In this document: positions 24,036 to 31,655 of the stretch, piece after piece
Numbering within the stretch: position 1 is the first letter of the stretch
Layout of the letters: every line of letters begins with the position of its first letter
NCBI GenBank assembly: GCA_951812505.1
Contig: CATOSI010000001.1
Coordinates: 1 to 64,000, forward strand
DNA length: 64,000 nucleotides
DNA from: an uncultured Dehalococcoidia bacterium
GTDB taxonomy: Bacteria; Chloroflexota; Dehalococcoidia; Lucifugimonadales; UBA1123
Direction of reading: 5' to 3'
Position numbers and translations under genes: made by a program
Notes under the pieces: model-generated
Told to the model about the DNA's origin: nothing
Seen by the model: the letters and a program-made list of their open reading frames with translations, nothing else
The model's database searches: none

Positions 24036-26237
24036 ATGACCGTCTCTCAGGAAGCCCTCGACGAACTTGCCCTTTCCCAGGCTGAGTACGAAGCCATAGT
24101 CGAGCGTCTTGGGCGCGAACCGAATTCTCTCGAACTCGGCCTGTTTGGTTCGCTGTGGAGCGAGCACTGCGGCTACAAGCATTCCAAGCCGCTGCTGGGG
24201 ATGTTCGACGCGCACAACGACCGTCTGCTTGTCGCCACGGGCAGCGAGAACGCCGGTGTGGTGGACATAGGCGATGGCTGGGCGGTGGTGATGAAGGTGG
24301 AGTCTCACAATCATCCGTCCGCGATTGAGCCATACGAAGGAGCGGCGACCGGAGTTGGTGGTATCGTCAGGGACATATTCGCAATGGGCGCGCGACCCAT
24401 CGCTCTACTCAATTCTTTGCGATTCGGTCCGCTGTCCGAATCCAGGAACAAGTACCTATTTGAGGGGGTCGTTTCAGGCATATCCGGTTATGGCAACTGC
24501 ATTGGTGTGCCGGACGTTGGCGGAGAGGTTTATTTTTCTCCCAGCTACTCCGGCAATCCTCTCGTCAACGCGATGTGCGTGGGACTTCTCAAGATTGGCG
24601 ACCTCAGAAGAGCGACCGCGGGTGAGCCGGGCAACCTGCTCATGCTGGTAGGCGCCGATACGGGTCGTGACGGTATTCACGGCGCGTCAGGTCTAGCCTC
24701 GAGGACATTCGAAGACGAGCGAGAACTCAGGCCGACGGTGCAAGTGGGCAATCCGTTCCTTGAGAAAGTGCTTATAGAAGCCTGTCTCGAGGTTGCTCAG
24801 AGTGACGCGGTTGTCGGGATACAGGACCTCGGAGCCGCGGGACTTGCGAGCGCGAGCGTCGAGTGCGCCGGAAACGCGAATGCCGGATTCAGGATTGACG
24901 TGTCCGACGCGCCACGCCGGGAGGCGGGCATGGAGCCCTACGAGGTAATGCTCAGCGAATCCCAGGAACGAATGCTGATAGTCGTCAAGCCCGGGCGAGA
25001 GACGGAAGTGAGGCAGATTTTCGACAAGTGGGACCTGCGGTCGGACGTCATAGGCGAAGTCACGGCAGATGGTCTGGCAACGATACTGGACGATGGGCAG
25101 GCGCGAGGCAGAGTTCCGGTTCGTCTCCTGACGGATCCGCCCCTCTACCAAGGCGACAGTAGTGTGAAGCCTCTGACCGGTCCCGAACTGGATGTGTCCA
25201 GTGTACCGCTCCCTAACTATTCCCCGTCAGAATGTCTGTCGAAGCTGCTTGGGTCTCAGAACATCGCGAGCAGGAATTGGATTTACCGGCAGTATGACCA
25301 TCAAGTTCAGACGAACACGGTCATTGTGCCCGGGGGAGACGCGGCCCTGCTGAGAGTGAAGGGCACTGACAAGGGGCTTGCGGTCTCGACGGACGGCAAC
25401 GGACGGTACTGCTATCTGGACCCGTTCGTAGGCGGAATGATTGCAGTCGCCGAGGCGTGCCGGAACGTCTCATGCACCGGCGCGCTTCCTATTGCGCTGA
25501 CGGACTGCCTGAATTTCGGCAATCCCGAAAGGCCGGAGATTTATGCGCAGCTTGAAAAGGCGATAGAGGGCATGGCAGAGGCAAGCCGACGATTCGATGC
25601 GCCGGTGATAAGCGGTAACGTCAGCCTGTACAACGAGTCGCGCGGAGAGGCGATCTACCCGACCCCTGTAGTCGGCGCACTCGGCATTACGGAGAACGTT
25701 CACTCACATGCGACCGTGGGCTTCAAGAGGGAGGGGGACCTTATCGTGCTGATTGGTCGGGACTCCCTGGAATCTGACGGTTCAGACCTGGGTGGGAGCG
25801 AATATCTCGAATTGATTCATGGCCGTGTTGCGGGTCGCCCCAGCATTGACTTGGACCTTGAAGTCGCGGTGCAGAGGGTGTGCCGCGAACTGGTTACGTC
25901 CGGAATCGTGAACTCCGCGCACGACTGCTCGGACGGGGGGCTGGCGGTCGCTTTGGCGGAGAGCGTTATCGCGGGCGGGCTTGGAGCGGAAATCACCGCA
26001 CCCGTTTCAGGCAGATGGGATGCCGCACTGTTTGGCGAGGGTCAGTCGCGTATCGTCGTCAGCCTGAGCGCTGACCGCCTGTCGGAGCTTCGCGCAGTAT
26101 GCGAAGGCGAACAAGTACCATACCTGGTCTTGGGAACCGTCTCCGGCGCGGACTTGGTTTTTGGCGACCTTCTCAGCGTCCGGGTCTCGCAATTGGCGGA
26201 GGTTCATCGCAATGGTTTGGTTGACGCACTTGACTAA
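24036..26237 (+). CDS. purL: Phosphoribosylformylglycinamidine synthase, synthase subunit PurL (small form)
   Basis: A 733-residue small-type PurL, an ATP-dependent FGAM synthase. The N-terminal LGLFGSLWSEHCGYKHSKP, the ESHNHPSAIEPYEGAATG loop and the DLGAAGLASASVE and HDCSDGGLAVALAES repeats show the tandem PurM-like architecture. It works with PurQ (immediately upstream) and PurS. It ends the housekeeping block; the following 100 bp shift to AT-rich sequence. Confidence 0.96.
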   Translation: MTVSQEALDELALSQAEYEAIVERLGREPNSLELGLFGSLWSEHCGYKHSKPLLGMFDAHNDRLLVATGSENAGVVDIGDGWAVVMKVESHNHPSAIEPYEGAATGVGGIVRDIFAMGARPIALLNSLRFGPLSESRNKYLFEGVVSGISGYGNCIGVPDVGGEVYFSPSYSGNPLVNAMCVGLLKIGDLRRATAGEPGNLLMLVGADTGRDGIHGASGLASRTFEDERELRPTVQVGNPFLEKVLIEACLEVAQSDAVVGIQDLGAAGLASASVECAGNANAGFRIDVSDAPRREAGMEPYEVMLSESQERMLIVVKPGRETEVRQIFDKWDLRSDVIGEVTADGLATILDDGQARGRVPVRLLTDPPLYQGDSSVKPLTGPELDVSSVPLPNYSPSECLSKLLGSQNIASRNWIYRQYDHQVQTNTVIVPGGDAALLRVKGTDKGLAVSTDGNGRYCYLDPFVGGMIAVAEACRNVSCTGALPIALTDCLNFGNPERPEIYAQLEKAIEGMAEASRRFDAPVISGNVSLYNESRGEAIYPTPVVGALGITENVHSHATVGFKREGDLIVLIGRDSLESDGSDLGGSEYLELIHGRVAGRPSIDLDLEVAVQRVCRELVTSGIVNSAHDCSDGGLAVALAESVIAGGLGAEITAPVSGRWDAALFGEGQSRIVVSLSADRLSELRAVCEGEQVPYLVLGTVSGADLVFGDLLSVRVSQLAEVHRNGLVDALD

Positions 26238-26345
26238 ATCGCCCATTAACGGTGTTATATATACAGTGATTTTGCTACACATGAATAGCGTTCGGCCAAG
26301 GAGTATTAGGTTGGAAGTCAAAGATATTGATGTGAGGATGATCCG

Positions 26346-26771
26346 ATGGATATGGCTAAAAGACACGAGCAGTTAGTTAAAATTAGAGTAGGGACTAGAC
26401 ATTCCATAACACTGGCGTTTTCCGATGGTAGTAGAAGAACGGTGCATCCGGTTGTAGAAAATAACGGTGAAACTGATTTTTATCCTAACCTCGTTAGGAT
26501 AAGGACGGTGCCTCGGGATCGTGGTTCTGATTTGGGGGGATTCCCAATCCAATCTCAAGAAGTAGGTGATGTTATAAATCTACCTTCAGTTGAAGACTTG
26601 GATGACAATGAAATTGTCTTCGTTAGCGGGTTCGTTATCGCAGCGTTAGAAACCAAGGGGGAGTATTGTCGGTATTCCGAACGTGTCGTTTCGCCTGGTA
26701 AGACACTGCGTAAAGAGGATGGCTTTCCAGAAGCCCTTCTTTCTTGGACAACAATTCATGTGTCTGGCTAG
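26346..26771 (+). CDS. Hypothetical protein, AT-richer (141 aa)
   Basis: A 141-residue protein, preceded by GAGGAT, with no recognised family. It begins basic (MAKRHEQLVKIRVGTRHS) and appears mostly beta (HSITLAFSDGSRRTVHPVV, DNEIVFVSGFVIAALE). There is no signal peptide or membrane helix. Codons use more A/T at third positions than purL or the downstream genes, so it may be a recent acquisition. It overlaps the end of an opposite-strand ORF by 4 nt. Confidence 0.55.
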   Translation: MDMAKRHEQLVKIRVGTRHSITLAFSDGSRRTVHPVVENNGETDFYPNLVRIRTVPRDRGSDLGGFPIQSQEVGDVINLPSVEDLDDNEIVFVSGFVIAALETKGEYCRYSERVVSPGKTLRKEDGFPEALLSWTTIHVSG

Positions 26772-27037
26772 GGATTGGCGATGAGGTCGTCATCCCCATC
26801 ATCTCCCAAATATTCGGCAAGAACAGAGTCGTGTATTATGTCCATGCGCGTCAAATTCATGACTTCTTCCAGCGTGAAGGGTTCAACCTGTTCCTTCTGA
26901 ACATTGTTCCGATCATCGATATTGGCATTGTTACCGTCCGAGGGCGCCTGATACAGTTCGGGCTTGGTGAGTTCGTCCATGGTACCCACTTTCTCCACTT
27001 CCTCCATGTGTCCGCAGAGTTTCATGGACAGTTCCAA
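26768..27037 (-). CDS. Hypothetical small acidic protein
   Basis: An 89-residue ORF from TTG 27037; ATGs at 27025, 27007 or 26980 are alternatives, the last preceded by purine-rich GGAGAAAGTGG. It is acidic, with an AEYLGDDGDDDL tail and a helical segment FTLEEVMNLTRMDIIHDSVL. No family is recognised. It converges with the 26346 gene, and the pair forms a small AT-richer island between purL and the dehydrogenase gene. An overlapping plus-strand frame looks less protein-like. Confidence 0.4.
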   Translation of the reverse strand: MELSMKLCGHMEEVEKVGTMDELTKPELYQAPSDGNNANIDDRNNVQKEQVEPFTLEEVMNLTRMDIIHDSVLAEYLGDDGDDDLIANP

Positions 27038-27085
27038 TGAATACTCCGCGGATACATGGTGAGATCTATTTCAAGCGGCGCAGTC

Positions 27086-28189
27086 CTACGTCAGGTTGTA
27101 GGGAATGTCCAGTTCGCTGGTGATGTCTTGGAACCACTCTATGACTTCGGGGTGGAACGGGATGCCGTGTTCGGCGCGAGCCTCTTCTTCCTCTGATTCG
27201 GGGAGGCCGGGGAATAGGACTCTTGCGTGCCCCGGAGCCGGGGTAGTCTCCCTGAGCATTCTCAGGAAGTCGTCCATAGTGCGCTTGAACTCGGCGGTGT
27301 CCATGAACGCCTCGATGTTGTAGGCGGCCACCATATGACCGAAGTTGGGACGGCCAGGGACCATGCCGAAACCGCCACCGGAGAGGATTCCGCCCAGGAT
27401 GTCCACGATGCAGGCGAGTCCGTAGCCCTTATGGGAGCCGGACTCACGGTTGCCGCCGACCGGCAGCAGGAACGATGATGCCCGTCCCTCGTAGCCGGGA
27501 GTGGGTGGATCAACCTCTTCCATAAGCGGGATTCCGTCCGCGTCGGCAACCCACCCCGGGTACAGCTTGTTTCCAAGTCTTCGGGCAAGTCCGAGCTTGT
27601 TTCCGGCGACCGTGCTCGTGGCGGCGTCGAACACGAACGGCGGCTCCTTGTCGGCGGGCGCCGCTACCGCAATAGGGTTAGTTCCGAGCCTCGGCTCCGC
27701 TCCGAAGGTGGGAAGGACACCGGGCGGGCAGGAGGTCACGCACAGGCCTATCTGGTCGTGTTCCAACGCCATCATCGCGTGGTAGGAGGCCATTCCAAGG
27801 TGGCGGGAGTTGTGGATGGTCACCATGCCAACGCCGACGTTCTTGGCCTTCTCTATCGCTATCTCCATCGCCTTGGGGGTGACGATAATACCCAGCCCGC
27901 GGTCGGAGTCAATGTTCGCTGTTGCGGGAGTCTCGCGCGTAATGCGCCAGTTCGGGTCGTTGTTGAGCTCACCGCTCCCGTAACCGGACACGTAAGAGCG
28001 CAGCATGTTGGAGACGCCGTGCGTCTCCACGCCGCGCATATCCGCCTTTACCAGGACGTCGGTGGCGAGTTCGCTGTCGGCGTCGTTGACGCCCATCTTC
28101 TTGAATACACTTGTTACCGTTTCCCGAAGAGCATCCTCCTGCACGTGGACCGCAATATCTTCAGGCACCTTGAACTGTTCTAGCACCAC
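27086..28189 (-). CDS. Ldh2/YiaK-family NAD(P)-dependent 2-hydroxyacid dehydrogenase
   Basis: A 367-residue member of the malate/L-lactate dehydrogenase (Ldh2) family, whose fold is unlike classical LDH. Diagnostic stretches are DMRGVETHGVSNMLRSYV near residue 50, HNSRHLGMASYHAMMAL (catalytic His near 125), TSCPPGVLPTFGAEPRLGTNP and SGSHKGYGLACIVDILGGIL. Members reduce 2-keto acids such as oxaloacetate, pyruvate or 2,3-diketogulonate with NAD(P)H; the substrate here is unknown. The start is GTG 28189 with GAGGAGG 2-5 nt upstream. Its promoter and 5' leader are a diverged copy of those of the next minus-strand gene. Confidence 0.88.
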   Translation of the reverse strand: MVLEQFKVPEDIAVHVQEDALRETVTSVFKKMGVNDADSELATDVLVKADMRGVETHGVSNMLRSYVSGYGSGELNNDPNWRITRETPATANIDSDRGLGIIVTPKAMEIAIEKAKNVGVGMVTIHNSRHLGMASYHAMMALEHDQIGLCVTSCPPGVLPTFGAEPRLGTNPIAVAAPADKEPPFVFDAATSTVAGNKLGLARRLGNKLYPGWVADADGIPLMEEVDPPTPGYEGRASSFLLPVGGNRESGSHKGYGLACIVDILGGILSGGGFGMVPGRPNFGHMVAAYNIEAFMDTAEFKRTMDDFLRMLRETTPAPGHARVLFPGLPESEEEEARAEHGIPFHPEVIEWFQDITSELDIPYNLT

Positions 28190-28283
28190 AGCCTCCTCGA
28201 AGCGTGACTTGTTCCATTTGACACGGGGCGCGTCGCCCTATCCGATAGCCTGAATTCTATTCCCGCGCACGAGTTTCCGCAAC
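28176..28283 (-). promoter_or_regulatory. Duplicated promoter-leader, copy 1 (dehydrogenase gene)
   Basis: On the minus strand TTGCGG (-35, 28282-28277) and TAGAAT (-10, 28259-28254) are 17 nt apart. A leader of about 58 nt follows with a GGGC...GCCC hairpin and a GTG...CAC stem, then GAGGAGG and the GTG start. The 108-bp segment, including the first codons, matches 30919-31027 at roughly 80% by eye. Confidence 0.65.
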
Positions 28284-28307
28284 ATGACACGGTTCCTATA
28301 ATTAAGA

Positions 28308-28346
28308 ATGGGTAAGCAAGGGTGTGGCTAACCTTTGCTTACCCAT
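28308..28346. terminator. Inverted repeat, probable terminator of the binding-protein gene
   Basis: ATGGGTAAGCAAGG (28308-28321) and CCTTTGCTTACCCAT (28332-28346) form a 12-bp stem plus a bulge. On the minus strand it is followed by TTCTTAATT. It lies between the binding-protein gene (stop at 28480) and the promoter of the dehydrogenase gene. Confidence 0.5.
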
Positions 28347-28479
28347 CAAGCCGTTGCGATGCGCACAACGACCGGACAATCTGACCTCGTCATAGGCGCG
28401 CGTTACCGGCGCGGTGACCGCTCAACGCTCCAGAGGCGGCCTACGACAGGGTTTGCGTCATTTACAACACGCTCGCTCA

Positions 28480-30882
28480 TCAGGGGTTGGTTTCAATACT
28501 GTCGGCCAATTGGTACTCACCATCAGAGCCTATCACGGTCAGGAAGACTTCGTCGGACCCTTGGTTGTCGCCGGGTCCGTATTGGAGTCGAAGGCCGTCT
28601 ATGTCAATCGCGGTGGAATCGCTCAAGACATCGAGGAAGCAATCCCGACTGACGCCAGGGCCGCAGGCCTCCAGTCGGGCAATGGCCAAGCGCCCCGCGA
28701 GATAGCCTTCCAGTGAGATGAAGCCGGGTTCGGCTTCAGGATCGTACGCGGCCAGGGCGGCGCGATATTTGGCCACGACGGGGTTGCTTTCATCACTCGG
28801 CAAAGGCGCCACCTGGGTGACGTAAACACCTTCCCCTGCATTGCCGAGTTCATCGGCCAGCGCGTTGCTGCCCACGAAAGACACGGTCATGAAGATAGTG
28901 TCCGGGCCTAATTTCAATCGCAGCTTTTCTATGGCGCGCGCCGCCGGCCGATAGGCGCCGATGATTATCACCGCTTCGGGGTCGGCTTCCGCGATCCTGA
29001 AGGCGGCAGACTGCACGGCTTCGGTATTTCGCCTGTAATACCAAGAAGCCACCAGTTCCATATCTTCTCGGTCTCGGAGCGCGTTGTTCACGCCTGTGAG
29101 TCCATCTATGCCGTAGGAATCGTTTTGATAGAGAACCGCGACCCGCGCGATGCCGGCTCCGGCGAGGAGGTCCACCATCTTCATAGTTTCCTGGTGGTAG
29201 GAGGCGCGCAGGTTGAGGACATTGGTCAGTTCATCGTCGCGCAGCAACTGAGCGCCGGTGAACGGAGCGATGAATGGGACGCCCGCCGCGTTGGCCAGCG
29301 GAGACGCCGACCGCGAGGTGGGAGTGCCGACCGCTCCTATCAGCCCGAACACCTTTTCAATCTCGATCAGCCGCAGAGTGTTGGCGAACGCCGAGTCGGT
29401 TTCGTAGCGGTCGTCCAGCGCGGTAAGCGTTAGTTGGCGTCCATGGACGCCTCCGGCATCATTCGCTTCGTGGAAGGCGGCTTCTATACCGAGCTTCATC
29501 CCTTCACCCAGCGCTGCGGAAGGGCCTGAGAAAGCAGCAGACTGTCCGAACTTGATCTCGCGGTCGGAAATGCCGGGGTCCATCACGTCTTCTTCCGAGA
29601 TGGTCGGGACCGGCGGCGCGTCGAATCCCTGGACCTCGGCGGACAAAGCGTCAATTTGATCCATGAGGCGGACAAGAGTCTGCGCGTTTTCCTCTATCAG
29701 GGCGCTTTCCTCTACTACCAGCTCGAGTCGGTTGACCAGCCGGTCGAAGTAGTCTTCTTCTCCGCCGCCGGCGTCGCGCACGTTCGCGGCGAGACCCAGG
29801 ATATTCGGGTCCAGATCGTCGCTGGGATTCGCGCTCAGATAGCGTATGTCTCGGTCCACGCTACCGGCTACGGAGTCGTACGTTTCCTGTATCCGCGCCA
29901 CGAACGAAGGGTCCTGCATGAGGCTTGCCACAAGCAGGAGAGTGTGCCCCAACGATACACTCGAGGACAAGTTGTCGGTGTGGGTGTATCGCAGTATGTC
30001 GTCCCTGGAGAGGTCACCCGAACTCGTCGGTTCGCTGTTGATCATCAGGTTATAGAATTGGCTGTCCACGCTGGCCGTGGCGGCGGGGAAGAGCATCGTA
30101 GTATTGGATCGAGTCAGACTCACCCTGCTGTCGTTTTCCAGTTTCAGCGCGCGCAACAAGGCGGGCCTTCCGCGTTGGATCTTATCCACATTGGACTCGA
30201 TCTCGTCCACCAGGGCTTTGATGTGGGCGACCCGCTCTTCGGGGCCTCTTCCGTCCAGAATCTCCAGATGTTCGGCCAGGACGGCTTTGTGATCAGACAG
30301 CGTTATCCTGTCTGCCGCGAGAGACGCGGCGGTCATGTCTCCGCGCGTGGGGACGGACCCGACGGCGACCAAAGCGCCGGCGCGCCTGGTTATGGCCAAC
30401 GCGGCGGATTGAAGCTGTACGACATCGTAAACATCAACTCTGCCATCGTCTCCCGCCAGCGTCAGGATAATCCAATTCGACCAACTGGGTTCAGCTGAGG
30501 ATTCGCTTTGGCTCCCCACGGCAAACAAGTAGGTTGTTCCGGGCGTAAGGTTATTGAAGGTCAGGGTGTACGCTGCCGCCCCGCTATCTTCGATAGCGAT
30601 GGACTCTATGGCGTTCTGCCATGGGCCGTCAGCTTGGTAAACGATGACAGCCGCGTCCCCGTTCAGCCATCTAACGGTGTATTCCGACGCGCCGGATACG
30701 GCGTCCCATGACACCACCACCTTGCCGAGATCGTCGCCATCGGCTACCTGCACGTTGGTTGGGGCTTGCAGGCGCTCCTGCGCCTGAGCCGCGTTGTCCA
30801 ATGCCAGCCATCCTCCGGCCGCGGTCAGTATCGCCGCGGCGATGATCGCGACGGTCAGAAGAAGTTTGCTTTCAGTCTTCAT
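28480..30882 (-). CDS. Secreted FN3/helical/type I periplasmic-binding fusion protein
   Basis: An 800-residue exported protein. An N-terminal signal (LLLTVAIIAAAILTAAGGWLAL, ending AQA) precedes a fibronectin type III domain (about 40-140; VVVSWDAVSGASEYTVRW, NLTPGTTYLFAVG). A long helical region (about 150-430) resembles sensor helical bundles of signalling proteins. A branched-chain amino-acid type binding domain fills the C-terminal half (KFGQSAAFSGPSAALGEGMK, GVPFIAPFTGAQLLR, FISLEGYLAGRLAIARL). ATG 30882 follows AAGGA. No ABC permease or ATPase genes are adjacent, so a ligand-sensing rather than uptake role is possible. Confidence 0.8.
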   Translation of the reverse strand: MKTESKLLLTVAIIAAAILTAAGGWLALDNAAQAQERLQAPTNVQVADGDDLGKVVVSWDAVSGASEYTVRWLNGDAAVIVYQADGPWQNAIESIAIEDSGAAAYTLTFNNLTPGTTYLFAVGSQSESSAEPSWSNWIILTLAGDDGRVDVYDVVQLQSAALAITRRAGALVAVGSVPTRGDMTAASLAADRITLSDHKAVLAEHLEILDGRGPEERVAHIKALVDEIESNVDKIQRGRPALLRALKLENDSRVSLTRSNTTMLFPAATASVDSQFYNLMINSEPTSSGDLSRDDILRYTHTDNLSSSVSLGHTLLLVASLMQDPSFVARIQETYDSVAGSVDRDIRYLSANPSDDLDPNILGLAANVRDAGGGEEDYFDRLVNRLELVVEESALIEENAQTLVRLMDQIDALSAEVQGFDAPPVPTISEEDVMDPGISDREIKFGQSAAFSGPSAALGEGMKLGIEAAFHEANDAGGVHGRQLTLTALDDRYETDSAFANTLRLIEIEKVFGLIGAVGTPTSRSASPLANAAGVPFIAPFTGAQLLRDDELTNVLNLRASYHQETMKMVDLLAGAGIARVAVLYQNDSYGIDGLTGVNNALRDREDMELVASWYYRRNTEAVQSAAFRIAEADPEAVIIIGAYRPAARAIEKLRLKLGPDTIFMTVSFVGSNALADELGNAGEGVYVTQVAPLPSDESNPVVAKYRAALAAYDPEAEPGFISLEGYLAGRLAIARLEACGPGVSRDCFLDVLSDSTAIDIDGLRLQYGPGDNQGSDEVFLTVIGSDGEYQLADSIETNP

Positions 30883-30918
30883 GGATATCCTTTCCCTCCA
30901 TTGTCGACAATAGGATAT

Positions 30919-31027
30919 TGTTCTAGTACCAGAGTTTCCTCGAAGCGTGATTTGTTTCGTCTGACACAGGGCGAGTTGCCCTATCCGACGGCCCAAATTC
31001 TATTCTTTGCACGCTCCTTTCCGCAAC
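30919..31027 (-). promoter_or_regulatory. Duplicated promoter-leader, copy 2 (binding-protein gene)
   Basis: TTGCGG (-35, 31026-31021) and TAGAAT (-10, 31002-30997) with 18-nt spacing, followed by the same hairpin leader as copy 1. It ends in a decayed copy of the dehydrogenase start region (LVLEQ codons); that short frame runs on to a stop overlapping the ATG of the binding-protein gene. Confidence 0.65.
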
Positions 31028-31129
31028 GTGGGCAAATCCCGGAACCCGTATCAGCTTAGCGACCGGGTCGGAAGTCAGGGGTTGGGACCACGTGTTTTGC
31101 GGGGGTAGTCATATACCTTGGTTTATAGT

Positions 31130-31210
31130 TGTACAGGGCGTTAACAGGGGAGTCACAGGGATGTACAGGGGGCGAAAATCGCCTGAGTTTGCCCTGCGTC
31201 GCCCTGAGTT
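31130..31210. promoter_or_regulatory. Helically phased ACAGGG/GCCCTG box array
   Basis: ACAGGG occurs at 31133, 31144, 31155 and 31165 (spacing 11, 11, 10). Then come GCGAAAATCGC and the inverted boxes GCC-TG at 31181 (degenerate), 31191 and 31201 (spacing 10). Boxes on one helical face in two opposed groups suggest a cooperative protein-binding site or a phased hairpin. It lies between the divergent genes at 30882 and 31656. Confidence 0.45.
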
Positions 31211-31290
31211 AGCTATGAATGAAATTCTCCGGGGCTGTAAGAGGACTGTGAATAAATTCTGGTTTATGTTAGTTGTCTTCATTTTGATCG

Positions 31291-31332
31291 TTTCCTCCAT
31301 CACCCTATGACCCCTTCAGGAGAGGGGACTTT
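31291..31332. repeat. Dispersed palindrome, family A
   Basis: TCCATCACCCTATGACCCC ... TCAGGAGAGGGGACTTTTG, a family A copy inside the 773-bp intergenic region. Its 3' half, GAGAGGGGACTTTTGCA, is nearly identical to the copy at 6559-6574. Confidence 0.55.
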
Positions 31333-31434
31333 TGCAATCGTCTCGGAGTTATTCGAGATGCCCTTGTCGCAACGACATACTCACCTATGTTACACATACA
31401 GAACATATCTTCGCAAGGCTGGTGTATGGCAAGG

Positions 31435-31561
31435 CAGGGTCTTTCGATTATTCCAGGCTAATCAACCAGCGTAAATCACCCTCACCCTAGCCCTCTCCTT
31501 GAGGGTGAGGGGACGATTGCCTGGTTGACTGACCCGACATTCAGATAATCGAAAGACCCTG
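31435..31561. mobile_element. MITE-like element with 17-bp inverted ends and 10-bp target duplication
   Basis: Perfect terminal inverted repeats CAGGGTCTTTCGATTAT (31435-31451) and its complement (31545-31561) bound a 127-bp segment. It is flanked on both sides by the direct repeat TATGGCAAGG (31425-31434 and 31562-31571). The centre is a family A palindrome (CCCTCACCCT 31479-31488 with AGGGTGAGGG 31502-31511). It has no coding capacity, so it would need a transposase in trans. The duplication length of 10 bp fits IS4-like transposition. Confidence 0.75.
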
Positions 31562-31655
31562 TATGGCAAGGAAGGCTGCGACACCTGACAAGGCGGGGGC
31601 AAACCTGTAAACTGACGGCTGAAAACCGACAACTGAAAACTGCGAGGTTTGGGAT

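Noticed and set aside
28335..28652. Plus-strand ORF starting at the 28308 hairpin
   Set aside because: It runs antisense into the binding-protein gene with no conserved pattern.
31092..31310. 72-residue plus-strand ORF (and an opposite 64-residue ORF) in the 30883-31655 gap
   Set aside because: The frame consists largely of the phased ACAGGG array and has no ribosome-binding site or family pattern.
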